In this document: positions 8,522 to 17,008 of the stretch, in pieces
Layout of the letters: every line of letters begins with the position of its first letter
Position numbering within the stretch: position 1 is the first letter of the stretch
NCBI RefSeq assembly: GCF_014652235.1
Contig: NZ_BMYK01000023.1
Coordinates: forward strand, 1-64,000
DNA length: 64,000 bases
Origin: Pseudorhodoferax aquiterrae
Lineage (GTDB): Bacteria; Pseudomonadota; Gammaproteobacteria; Burkholderiales; Burkholderiaceae_C
Reading direction: 5' to 3'
Notes under the pieces: generated by a model
The model's input: only the letters and a program-made list of their open reading frames with translations
Told to the model about the DNA's origin: nothing
The model's database searches: none
Program-made: the position numbers and the translations under genes

Positions 8522-10004
8522 GGATGCGCAGCCAGGTGGTCTTGAGTTCGGTGTACTTGTCGAAGGCGTGCAGCGACTTGTCGCGGCCGTTGCCCGACTG
8601 CTTGTAGCCGCCGAAGGGCACGGTGATGTCGTCTTCGTCGTACTGGTTCACGTGCACGGTGCCGGCGCGCAGCGCGCGTGCGACGCGGTGCGCGCGGTCG
8701 ATGTGGCTGCTCCAGACGCTGGCCTGCAGGCCGTAGGCGGAGTCGTTGGCCAGCGCGATGGCCTGCGCCTCGTCACGGAAGCGGATCACGCTGAGCACGG
8801 GGCCGAAGATCTCCTCGCGCGCGATGCGCATGTCGTTGCGCACCTGGTCGAACACCGTGGGCTCGACGTAGTAGCCGCCGCTGTCGGCCCGCACCTGGCG
8901 GCCGCCCGCCATGCAGCGCGCGCCCTCTTCCTGCCCCGAGGCGATGTAACCCATCACGGTGCGCAGCTGGCCTTCGTCGACCACGGCACCCATCACGGTC
9001 GACTCGTCCAGCGGATCGGCCGGGGCGTAGGCCGGCGCATGGCGCGCCACGCGCGCGACGAAGTCGTCGGCGATGGCCTCGTGCACGAGCAGGCGCGAGG
9101 GCGCATTGCAGGATTCGCCCTGGTTGAAGTACATGCTGCCGGCCGCGGTTTCGGCCGCGCGGTCCAGGTCGTCGAAGTCGGGGAACACGAGGAAGGCCGA
9201 CTTGCCGCCCAGCTCGTTGTAGACGCGCTTGAGGTTGGACTGGCCCGCATAGGCCAGCGTGCGCCGGCCCACGCGCGTGGAACCCGTGAAGCCGATGGCG
9301 TCCACATCCGGATGCAGGGCCAGCGCTTCACCCGCCTCGTGGCCGAAGCCCGGCACCACGTTGAAGACGCCGGGCGGCAGCCCGGCTTCGAGTGCGATCT
9401 CGGCCATGCGCATGGCCGTGTAGGGCGACTTCTCCGAGGGCTTGAGCACCACGCTGTTGCCGGCCGCCAGCGCCGGGCCGAGCTTCCAGGCGGCCATGAT
9501 CATCGGGTAGTTCCAGGGCACGATGGCGCCGACCACGCCCATGGGCTCGCGCGTGATCAGGGCCAGCGCCGCGGGGCCGGTGGGCGCGATCTCGTCGTAG
9601 ACCTTGTCGATGGCCTCGGCATACCAGGCGATGCAGCGCGCAGCGGCCGGCACGTCCACGCTGCGGCTGAAGCGGATGGGTTTGCCCATGTCCAGCGTCT
9701 CCAGCAGGGCCAGCTCGTCGGTGGCGGCCAGCAGGCCTTCGGCGAACTTCTGCAGCAGCTTCTTGCGCGCGGCCGGCGGCTGGCGCGACCAGCGGCCGTC
9801 GTCGAACGCGGCGCGCGCGCTGGCCACCGCGCGGTCCACGTCCCCCGCCTGGGCCCGGGCCACGGCACCGAGCAGGCGGCCGTCCACGGGCGAACGTTTG
9901 TCGAAGGTCTGGCCGGTGCTGCTGGCGCAGCGCTGGCCATCGATCAGGATGCGGCCATCGGGCCGCAGCAGGCCGGCCCGTTCCTGCCAGGAGAGCAGAG
10001 GCAT
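8514..10004 (-). CDS. puuC: gamma-glutamyl-gamma-aminobutyraldehyde dehydrogenase
   Basis: NAD(P)-dependent aldehyde dehydrogenase of 496 residues, matching E. coli PuuC along its length (PGAARAIRWYAEAIDKVY-like segment, IVPWNYP, GNSVVLKPSEKSP, NQYDEDDITVPFGGYKQSGNGRDKSLHA). Catalytic residues are Asn165, Glu264 and Cys299 (GESCNAPSR). It oxidises gamma-glutamyl-gamma-aminobutyraldehyde to gamma-glutamyl-GABA in the Puu pathway. It lies 19 bp after the DUF3138 gene and overlaps the next ligase gene. Confidence 0.92.
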   Translation of the reverse strand: MPLLSWQERAGLLRPDGRILIDGQRCASSTGQTFDKRSPVDGRLLGAVARAQAGDVDRAVASARAAFDDGRWSRQPPAARKKLLQKFAEGLLAATDELALLETLDMGKPIRFSRSVDVPAAARCIAWYAEAIDKVYDEIAPTGPAALALITREPMGVVGAIVPWNYPMIMAAWKLGPALAAGNSVVLKPSEKSPYTAMRMAEIALEAGLPPGVFNVVPGFGHEAGEALALHPDVDAIGFTGSTRVGRRTLAYAGQSNLKRVYNELGGKSAFLVFPDFDDLDRAAETAAGSMYFNQGESCNAPSRLLVHEAIADDFVARVARHAPAYAPADPLDESTVMGAVVDEGQLRTVMGYIASGQEEGARCMAGGRQVRADSGGYYVEPTVFDQVRNDMRIAREEIFGPVLSVIRFRDEAQAIALANDSAYGLQASVWSSHIDRAHRVARALRAGTVHVNQYDEDDITVPFGGYKQSGNGRDKSLHAFDKYTELKTTWLRIHA

Positions 10005-10023
10005 GGAGCGACTCCGCGACCGG

Positions 10024-11400
10024 TCAGAAGCTCACGACGACCGAGGTCGCGAGCAGGTGGTTGGACTTCTTGTAGTCGCCGCTGCGGACGTCCAGGAACA
10101 CCGGCAGGCTGGCGCGGTCCAGCCGGTACTCGGCCTTCAGCGTGGTGTTGGGGTTGAGCAGGTAGCTCATGCCCATGGTGAGCGCGTAGCGGTTGGCGCC
10201 CTTGTTCGGATCGCCGCCCATCGGGTCCGGGCCGATGCCGTTGCGGTCGTCGAAGGCCGTGTAGCCCAGCAAGCCGCCGCCGTTCTTCTTGTTGTTGATG
10301 TAGTCGGCGCGTACCGTGCCCTCCAAGCGCGGCGTGAACTTGTAGGCGGCAAGGCCCGACAAGCCCCACCACTTGGCATCGCGCAGGGCGCCGGTGTCGG
10401 GGTCGGGCGTGATCGCGGCCTTGCGCTGCATGCCGACGCTGGCCTGGCCCTGCAGCGTCCAGTCGCCGCGGATGAAGTAGGCGTCGAACTCGAACAGGTG
10501 GAGGGCCGAATCACGTTGCACGATGGGGTTGCCGTCCGCGTCGACCAGGTTCTCCGACAGGTTCGGCGCCTTGCCATGCACGCCCGCGAAGCCGAAGCCT
10601 GCGTACTCGCCCTTGGCGTAGTCGACGCGGTAGGCCAGCACCGGCGCCTTGTTGCCCGAGCCGCGCCGCGTCGCATTCATGTTGGCCAGCATGGCCTTGT
10701 AGATCCACTTGCCATCGGTGATCTCCATGCCGGCGCCGGTGTAGGCCGTGGGCAGCGTGAAGTCGAACAGCAGGTTGTGCGTGATGAGCTTGTTCTGCGG
10801 CGCCGGCAGGTACTCGTAGCCGGACCAGTCGGGCACCTGGCCGGCGATGAAGCGCGTCGTGGGGCTGCCCAGCGGAATGGAGACCGAGGCCTCGTGGATG
10901 ATGGAGGTGCCGTCGAAGGTCGAGCCGACGCCGCGGTTCGGCGCCAGCGTGAGGCGCCAGCGCGTGCCGCTGTCGGTCTCCTTCGTGAAGTCGATGACGG
11001 CCGCGCCGAAGTAGGAGTTGTCGTAGTTGTAGCCGTCGTCGTCCACGCGGTTCAGGAACTGGAAGGTCGAGGTGTCCTGGCGCCGGTTGTAGATGTAGGT
11101 CGGGTCCATGTAGCCCTTGATCTGCAGGCCCTTGAGGCCCAGCGCGTCGCGGGTGTCTTCCAGTGCCTCGGTCTTGAGCGCGATGCGGTTGAACTCCTGC
11201 TGCTGGTCGGGCGTCATGCCCGGGGCCGGCGCCGCGGCGGCCTTGGCCTCGGTGTCCTGCAGGCGCTTTTCGAGCTGGTTCACCTTGTCGCGCAACGCGC
11301 GCAGTTCGTTCAGCAGTTCGGCCGAGCTCTGCGCCGCGGCAGACAGCGGGAACGTGGCGGCCAGGGCGGCGGCGATGGCGGTGTACTTCCAGGCGGTCAT
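10024..11400 (-). CDS. DUF3138 putative outer-membrane beta-barrel
   Basis: Protein of 458 residues with a signal peptide (cleavage near LSAAAQS), then a coiled coil at about residues 27-55 (LLNELRALRDKVNQLEKRLQDTEAKA), a Pro/Ala linker, and a region rich in alternating polar/hydrophobic strands ending in aromatic Phe (VVVSF), as in outer-membrane barrels. It matches the DUF3138 family of betaproteobacteria, which has no assigned function. GAGGAGTAAC precedes the ATG. It sits between the PotI-type permease and the PuuC-like gene inside the putrescine operon. A porin role in polyamine entry, anchored by the coiled coil, is an inference from context. Confidence 0.85.
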   Translation of the reverse strand: MTAWKYTAIAAALAATFPLSAAAQSSAELLNELRALRDKVNQLEKRLQDTEAKAAAAPAPGMTPDQQQEFNRIALKTEALEDTRDALGLKGLQIKGYMDPTYIYNRRQDTSTFQFLNRVDDDGYNYDNSYFGAAVIDFTKETDSGTRWRLTLAPNRGVGSTFDGTSIIHEASVSIPLGSPTTRFIAGQVPDWSGYEYLPAPQNKLITHNLLFDFTLPTAYTGAGMEITDGKWIYKAMLANMNATRRGSGNKAPVLAYRVDYAKGEYAGFGFAGVHGKAPNLSENLVDADGNPIVQRDSALHLFEFDAYFIRGDWTLQGQASVGMQRKAAITPDPDTGALRDAKWWGLSGLAAYKFTPRLEGTVRADYINNKKNGGGLLGYTAFDDRNGIGPDPMGGDPNKGANRYALTMGMSYLLNPNTTLKAEYRLDRASLPVFLDVRSGDYKKSNHLLATSVVVSF

Positions 11401-11459
11401 CTTGTTACTCCTCGGACGTGGTTGTTGTGGGACACAGGAAAGGAATGGAGCGGCGCGCG

Positions 11460-12314
11460 TCACTCTTCGCGTCGCGCGGCGGCCATCGCGCGGATGCGTT
11501 CGCGCTCGGCGCGGGCGATGAGGTAGCTGGCGACGATGACGCCGATGGAGACCAGCACGATGATCACGGTGGCAACGGCGTTGACGGTGGGGTTCAGGCC
11601 CAGCCGCGCGCGCGAGAAGATCACCAGCGGCATCGTGGTCGAGCCCGGGCCCGACAGGAAGGCCGACAGCACCACGTCGTCCAGCGAGATCGTGAACGTG
11701 AGCAACCAGGCCGACAACATGGACTGCGTGATCATGGGCAGCGTGACCAGCCGGAACACCTGGGCCGGGCGCGCACCCAGGTCCATGGCGGCTTCTTCGA
11801 GCTGCGGATTGAGTTCCTGCAGCCTGGCCTGGACGACCACGGTGGCGTAGGCCATGCCCAGCAGCACATGGCCCAGCCAAATCGTGAACGCGCCGCGCTC
11901 GGGAAAGCCGGTCAGGCGCTGCAGCGAGACCAGCATCAGCAGCAGCGACAGGCCGACGATGACCTCGGGCATCACCAGCGGCGCGTTGACCATGCCCGAG
12001 AACAGCGTGCGGCCGCGAAAGCGCCGGTACTTGTTCAGCGTGAACGCAGCCAGCGTGCCGAGCACGACCGAGCCGCAGGCGGTGAAGAACGCGATCTTCA
12101 TCGACAGCCACAGGCCGGCGATGATCTCGCGGTCGCGCACCAGCGCGGCGTACCACTTGAACGTGAATCCCTCCCAGACGCCCGGCACCGGCGAGTCGTT
12201 GAAGGAGTACACGACCAGCGCAATGATGGGCAGGAACAGGAAGGCGTAGACCATGACCAGCCAGGTGCGCGCGGTGGTGCGGGCGGCACGGGGGCCGAAG
12301 AGAGCGCGGGTCAT
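11460..12314 (-). CDS. potI: putrescine ABC transporter permease
   Basis: Inner-membrane permease of 284 residues with six predicted helices. The EAA loop (EEAAMDLGARPAQVFRLVTLP) contacts the ATPase. It belongs to the PotC/PotI group, with SLDDVVLSAFLSGPGSTTMPLVIFS characteristic. The start at 12314 overlaps the stop of the PotH-type gene by 4 bp (ATGA). With PotF, PotG and PotH it forms a putrescine importer. Confidence 0.92.
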   Translation of the reverse strand: MTRALFGPRAARTTARTWLVMVYAFLFLPIIALVVYSFNDSPVPGVWEGFTFKWYAALVRDREIIAGLWLSMKIAFFTACGSVVLGTLAAFTLNKYRRFRGRTLFSGMVNAPLVMPEVIVGLSLLLMLVSLQRLTGFPERGAFTIWLGHVLLGMAYATVVVQARLQELNPQLEEAAMDLGARPAQVFRLVTLPMITQSMLSAWLLTFTISLDDVVLSAFLSGPGSTTMPLVIFSRARLGLNPTVNAVATVIIVLVSIGVIVASYLIARAERERIRAMAAARREE

Positions 12315-13255
12315 CGTCCAGCCTCCTGGGCTTGGGCCTGGTAGCGGTTGAACAGCGCCAGCGGGATCAGGATCAGCAGCACCACGACCACTGCCACGCT
12401 GGAGGCCATGGGCCAGTCGTTGTTGCTGAAGAACTCGTCCCACAGCACGCGCCCGATCATGAGCGTCTGCGGCCCGCCGAGCAGCTCGGGGATCACGAAC
12501 TCGCCGACGCAGGGGATGAACACCAGCATGCTGCCGGCGATGATGCCGGCCTTGGACAAGGGCACCGTCACCTTCCAGAACGCGACCCAGGGCGTGGCGC
12601 CGAGGTCGCTGGCAGCCTCCAGCAGCCGCATGTCCATCTTCGCCAGGTTGCCGTACAGCGGCAGGATCATGAACGGCAGGTAGGTGTAAACCATGCCCAG
12701 CACCAGCGAGAACGGCGTGTTGAGCAGCTTGCCCGGCGTGGCGATCATGCCGCCGGCCGCCAGCAGCTGGTCGATGCCCAGCGCCACCAGCACCTCGGCC
12801 ACCCAGCCGTGGTCGCTGAGCAGGCCCTTCCAGGCGTAGACGCGCAGCAGGAAGGAGGTCCAGAACGGCAGCATCACCAGCATCAGCAGCACGGGCTGGG
12901 CCGTGGGCCTGGCGCGGGCCATGAAGTAGGCGAACGGGTAGCCGATCGCCAGGCACAGCACCGTGGTGATGGCTGCGTACTTGAGGCTGGCCACGTAGGC
13001 GCGGAAGTACAGGTCGTCCTGCGTGATGAAGACGTAGTTGCTGAACTTCAGGCTCAGCTGCAGCACGCCCTCCTTGAGCGTCAGCAGGTCCTTGAAGTTC
13101 ACGGTCTCCATCTCGGAGACGCTGATCTTGGCGACGATCAGGAAAGGCAGCAGGAAGAACACCAGCAGCCACAGGTAGGGAATGCCGATGACGGCCGTGC
13201 GGCCGCGCCACCATGCAGAGCGCCGTGCGGTGGCAGGAGTGGTGGGCATCGCCAT
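12311..13255 (-). CDS. potH: putrescine ABC transporter permease
   Basis: Inner-membrane permease of 314 residues in the PotB/PotH group. It has an N-terminal helix (YLWLLVFFLLPFLIVAKISVSEME), five further helices and the EAA loop LEAASDLGATPWVAFWKVTVP. FIPCVGEFVIPELLGGPQTLMIG is a family hallmark. It begins 4 bp after the ATPase gene and overlaps the PotI-type gene by 4 bp, so the order F-G-H-I of E. coli is kept. Confidence 0.93.
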   Translation of the reverse strand: MAMPTTPATARRSAWWRGRTAVIGIPYLWLLVFFLLPFLIVAKISVSEMETVNFKDLLTLKEGVLQLSLKFSNYVFITQDDLYFRAYVASLKYAAITTVLCLAIGYPFAYFMARARPTAQPVLLMLVMLPFWTSFLLRVYAWKGLLSDHGWVAEVLVALGIDQLLAAGGMIATPGKLLNTPFSLVLGMVYTYLPFMILPLYGNLAKMDMRLLEAASDLGATPWVAFWKVTVPLSKAGIIAGSMLVFIPCVGEFVIPELLGGPQTLMIGRVLWDEFFSNNDWPMASSVAVVVVLLILIPLALFNRYQAQAQEAGR

Positions 13256-13259
13256 CTCC

Positions 13260-14357
13260 CTACTGGGTGAGAACGACCTGGGCCGAATCGGACCAGTGCG
13301 CCCATGCGAGGTCGTCCCAGGTCAGCACATCGCCCGGGTGGCGCTCGCTGTTGATCTGGCTGACCTTGATGACCTGGCCGCTGGCCAGCTGCAGGTGGTA
13401 GACGGTGTAGCTGCCGAAGTACGACAGGTCGCGCACCTTGCCCTGCACCTTGTTGTAGGGCTCGGCCGGTTCCTGGCGCGACAGGCGGATCTTCTCGGGT
13501 CGCAGCGCCACGCTCACCTCCATGCCCTGGTGGCCGGTGATGCCATGGCCCACGTAGTGCGTCATGTCCTGGCAGCGGATCACCACGTGGTCCGGCTGGT
13601 CCTCGGCCACCGTGCCGTCGATGAGGTTCACGTTGCCGATGAAGTCGGCCACGAAACGCGTGGACGGCGTCTCGTAGATCTCGCCCGGCGCGCCGACCTG
13701 CAGCAAGCGGCCCTCGCTCATGATGGCGATGCGCGAGGCCATGGTCATGGCCTCTTCCTGGTCGTGCGTGACCATCACGCAGGTCACGCCGACCTCCTCG
13801 ATGATGTTGACGAGTTCCAGCTGCGTCTCCTCGCGCAGCTTCTTGTCGAGCGCGCCGAGCGGCTCGTCCAGCAGCAGCAGGTTGGGCCGCTTGGCCAGGC
13901 TGCGCGCCAGCGCCACGCGCTGTTGCTGGCCGCCCGACATCTGGTGCGGCTTGCGCTTGGCCAGCTTGCTGAGCTGCACGAGCTTGAGCATTTCTTCCAC
14001 GCGCTGCGCCACCGCATCGCCCGGCATGCCATCGCGGCGCAGGCCGAAGGCGATGTTGTCCCACACGCTGAGGTGCGGGAACAGCGCGTACGACTGGAAC
14101 ATCATGTTGATGGGCCGCTCGTAGGGCGGCAGCTTGCTGAGGTCCTTGCCGTCCAGCACGATGCTGCCGGAGGTCGGCAGGTCGAATCCGCCCAGCATGC
14201 GCAGCAGCGTGGTCTTGCCGCAGCCCGACGAGCCCAGCAGCGCGAAGATCTCGCCCTTCTGGATGTCCAGGCTGACGTGGTTGACGGCCTTGACGCCGCC
14301 GAAGTCCTTGACCACGTCGCGGATTTGCAGGTACGCCTGCCCCTGGCTCTTCACCAT
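13260..14357 (-). CDS. potG: putrescine ABC transporter ATP-binding protein
   Basis: ATPase of 365 residues. Walker A is GSSGCGKTT (residues 42-50), the signature is [16 protein letters not shown], Walker B is [12 protein letters not shown] and the H-loop [10 protein letters not shown]-terminal TOBE-type regulatory domain occupies roughly residues 270-365. It belongs to the spermidine/putrescine PotA/PotG group. It is followed by the PotH-type permease after 4 bp and preceded by the binding protein gene after 36 bp. Confidence 0.93.
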   Translation of the reverse strand: MVKSQGQAYLQIRDVVKDFGGVKAVNHVSLDIQKGEIFALLGSSGCGKTTLLRMLGGFDLPTSGSIVLDGKDLSKLPPYERPINMMFQSYALFPHLSVWDNIAFGLRRDGMPGDAVAQRVEEMLKLVQLSKLAKRKPHQMSGGQQQRVALARSLAKRPNLLLLDEPLGALDKKLREETQLELVNIIEEVGVTCVMVTHDQEEAMTMASRIAIMSEGRLLQVGAPGEIYETPSTRFVADFIGNVNLIDGTVAEDQPDHVVIRCQDMTHYVGHGITGHQGMEVSVALRPEKIRLSRQEPAEPYNKVQGKVRDLSYFGSYTVYHLQLASGQVIKVSQINSERHPGDVLTWDDLAWAHWSDSAQVVLTQ

Positions 14358-14393
14358 ATTTCCCTCCCCCTCGCGGTTGGCAGGACCGTCAGG

Positions 14394-15530
14394 TCACATG
14401 CCGGTCTTGAATGACGTGAACAGCCGGGTGACCGTGCGGCGGATGTCGTTGCTCAGGGCGTCGGGCGCCACCATCTTCTTCATGTCCTCGTCGGTCGGGA
14501 AGATGGTCGGGTTGTTGGCCACTTCGGGCTTGATGAACTTGCGCGATTCCTTGTTCGGGTTCGCGTAGAACACCTTGTTGGACAGGCCCGCGTGCACCTC
14601 GGGGCGCAGGATGTAGTTGATGAACTTCAGCGCGTTGTCGGGGTGCGGCGCATCGGCCGGGATCACCATCACGTCGAAGAACAGCACGCCGCCGGTCTTG
14701 GGGATCAGCGCCTCGATCTTCTGGCCGGTCTTGCCATCGATGGCGCGCTGGCGTGCGATGTTGATGTCGCCCGACCAGCCCAGTGCCAGGCAGATCGAGC
14801 CGTTCGCCATGTCGTTGATGTAGCCCGAGGAGCTGAACAGCGTGACGTAGGGACGGATGGTCTTGAGCAGCGGCCCGACGCCGGCATAGTCACCCTGGTT
14901 GCGGCTGTAGGCCGGCTTGCCCAGGTAGTGCATGGCGGCCGGTACGATTTCGGTGGCAGAGTCCAGGAAGCTCACGCCGCAGGACTTGAGCTTGGAGATG
15001 TACTCGGGCTTGAACACCAGGTCCCAGGCATTGTCGGGCATGGGCATGCTGCCCAGCGCGGCCTTGACCTTGTCGACGTTGATGCCCACCGTCGTGTAGC
15101 CCCAGAGCCAGTTGACCTGGTACTGGTTGCCCGGGTCGAGCTTGGCCAGTTGCTCCTGCAGCACCGGGTCCAGGTTCTTGAGGTTGGGCAGCTTGGACTT
15201 GTCGAGCTTTTGCAGCAGCCCGCCGTCGGCCTGCAGCTTAGCCCAGTACGAGGACGGCACCACGATGTCGTAGCCGGTCTTGCCCGCCACGAGCTTGGCA
15301 TGGACGATTTCGTTGTTGTCGAAATTGTCGTAGCGCACCTTGATGCCGGTTTCCTTCTCGAAGTTGGCGATGGTGTCTTCGGCGATGTAGTCGGACCAGT
15401 TGTAGACGTTGAGGACTTTCTCTTCCTGCGCCAGCACGCCCTGGGGGGCCAGCGCAGCGCAGGCCAGGGCCAACCCGGCGAAAACACCGGCGGTGCGGTG
15501 CGGGCGACGACGGAACGACAGCAGCTTCAT
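14394..15530 (-). CDS. potF: putrescine-binding periplasmic protein
   Basis: Extracytoplasmic binding protein of 378 residues. The ATG at 15530 is preceded by CCGGAGGTTTCAAC and starts a signal peptide ending near GVLAQEE. The mature protein shows VLNVYNWSDYIAEDTIANFEKETGIKVRYD at the N-terminus, the segment that contributes the Trp and Asp/Ser ligands in PotF, and SGYINDMANGSICLALGWSGDI further on. A longer start at 15563 would add 11 residues before the signal peptide and is rejected. It captures putrescine, or possibly spermidine, for the PotGHI-type importer. Confidence 0.92.
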   Translation of the reverse strand: MKLLSFRRRPHRTAGVFAGLALACAALAPQGVLAQEEKVLNVYNWSDYIAEDTIANFEKETGIKVRYDNFDNNEIVHAKLVAGKTGYDIVVPSSYWAKLQADGGLLQKLDKSKLPNLKNLDPVLQEQLAKLDPGNQYQVNWLWGYTTVGINVDKVKAALGSMPMPDNAWDLVFKPEYISKLKSCGVSFLDSATEIVPAAMHYLGKPAYSRNQGDYAGVGPLLKTIRPYVTLFSSSGYINDMANGSICLALGWSGDINIARQRAIDGKTGQKIEALIPKTGGVLFFDVMVIPADAPHPDNALKFINYILRPEVHAGLSNKVFYANPNKESRKFIKPEVANNPTIFPTDEDMKKMVAPDALSNDIRRTVTRLFTSFKTGM

Positions 15531-15577
15531 GTTGAAACCTCCGGAGTGGGAAGCAAGCGACAAGGGAAAGGGGGAGT

Positions 15578-16966
15578 TCAGAGCCAGCCGTTGCGCTGTG
15601 CGTCGGCCAGGGTGAGGTCCAGCGCGCGGCGGATCAGCACCAGCATGTCGTCGATCTGGGCCCGCGTCATGACCAGAGGGGGCGCGATGATCATGCGGTC
15701 GCCCACGGCGCGCATGACCAGGCCGTTGCCGAAGCAGTGGCCGCGGCAGACCATGCCCAGCTCCAGCGCCTCGGGGAAGGGCGCGCCGCTGGCCTTGTCC
15801 TTGACCAGCAGCACCGCGCCCATCAGGCCGCAGGTCTGCACCTCGCCCACGAGCGGGTGGTCACGGAGCGCATCGAAGCATTCGGCGAGGTAGGGGCCGG
15901 TGTCGTCGCGCACGCGTTCGACCAGGCCTTCGCGCTGGATCAGCCGGATGTTGGCCACGGCCACGGCGCAGGCCACGGGATGGCCGGAGTACGTGTAGCC
16001 GTGGTTGAACTCGCCACCGCGCTCGATCAGCACATTGGCCACGCGGTCGCCCACCATCACGCCGCCCAGCGGGATGTAGCCGGAGGTGACGCCCTTGGCG
16101 AAGGTCATGAGGTCGGGCCGCGTGCCGAAGCGCTCGCAGCCGAACCACTGGCCGGTGCGGCCGAAGCCGCAGATGACCTCGTCGGACACGAGCAGGATGC
16201 CGTACTTGTCGCAGATGCGCTGGATCTCGGGCCAGTAGGTCTCCGGCGGCACGATGACGCCGCCGGCGCCCTGCACGGGCTCGCCGATGAAGGCCGCGAC
16301 CTGGTCGGCACCGACCTCGAGGATCTTGGCCTCCAGCCAGCCGGCGGCCACGCGGCCGAACTCGTCGCGCGACAGGCCGCGGCCGAGTTCATGCCAGTAG
16401 GGCTGCTCCATGTGGACGATGCCCGGGATCGGCAGGCCGCCCTGGGCATGCATGCCGCCCATGCCGCCCAGCGAGGCACCGGCCATGGTGGAGCCGTGGT
16501 AGGCGTTCTTGCGGCTGATGATCACGTGCCGTTGGGGCTGGCCCAGCAGGTCCCAGTAGCGGCGCACCATGCGCACCACGGTGTCGTTGCCCTCCGAGCC
16601 CGAGCCCGAGAAGAACACGTGCTTGAACTGCGGCGGCGTGACCTCGGCCAGCAGCTCGGCCAGCTCGATGGCCGGTGGCGTGGCGGTCTGGAAGAAGGCG
16701 TTGTAGAAGGGCAGTTCCTGCAACTGGCGCGTGGCGGCCTCGACGAGTTCCTGGCGGCCGTAGCCGACGTTCACGCACCACAGGCCCGACATGGCGTCGA
16801 GGATCTTGTGGCCTTCGCTGTCGTGCAGGTAGATGCCTTCGGCCCGCGTGATGATGCGCGAGCCCTTGCGCGCAAGGCTCTGGAAGTCGGTGAAGGGATG
16901 CAGGAAGTGCGCGGCATCGGCGCGTTGCCATTCCTGGGTGCTGCGGGTACGGGTGGTCTGGTTCAT
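15578..16966 (-). CDS. spuC: putrescine-pyruvate aminotransferase (class III)
   Basis: PLP-dependent class III aminotransferase of 462 residues. The Schiff-base lysine is in LMTFAKGVTSGY (Lys291); SDEVICGFGR (Asp262) and GSGSEGNDT are the phosphate and cofactor regions. It resembles SpuC-type enzymes that move an amino group from putrescine to pyruvate. Its presence next to the gamma-glutamyl pathway gives the operon two routes for putrescine: direct transamination and gamma-glutamylation. It lies 47 bp upstream of the PotF-type gene and 42 bp downstream of the PuuA-like gene. Confidence 0.88.
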   Translation of the reverse strand: MNQTTRTRSTQEWQRADAAHFLHPFTDFQSLARKGSRIITRAEGIYLHDSEGHKILDAMSGLWCVNVGYGRQELVEAATRQLQELPFYNAFFQTATPPAIELAELLAEVTPPQFKHVFFSGSGSEGNDTVVRMVRRYWDLLGQPQRHVIISRKNAYHGSTMAGASLGGMGGMHAQGGLPIPGIVHMEQPYWHELGRGLSRDEFGRVAAGWLEAKILEVGADQVAAFIGEPVQGAGGVIVPPETYWPEIQRICDKYGILLVSDEVICGFGRTGQWFGCERFGTRPDLMTFAKGVTSGYIPLGGVMVGDRVANVLIERGGEFNHGYTYSGHPVACAVAVANIRLIQREGLVERVRDDTGPYLAECFDALRDHPLVGEVQTCGLMGAVLLVKDKASGAPFPEALELGMVCRGHCFGNGLVMRAVGDRMIIAPPLVMTRAQIDDMLVLIRRALDLTLADAQRNGWL

Positions 16967-17008
16967 GGCTGTCTCGTGGAATCGGTGGGCAATGGGAGGC
17001 GTGCTGGC

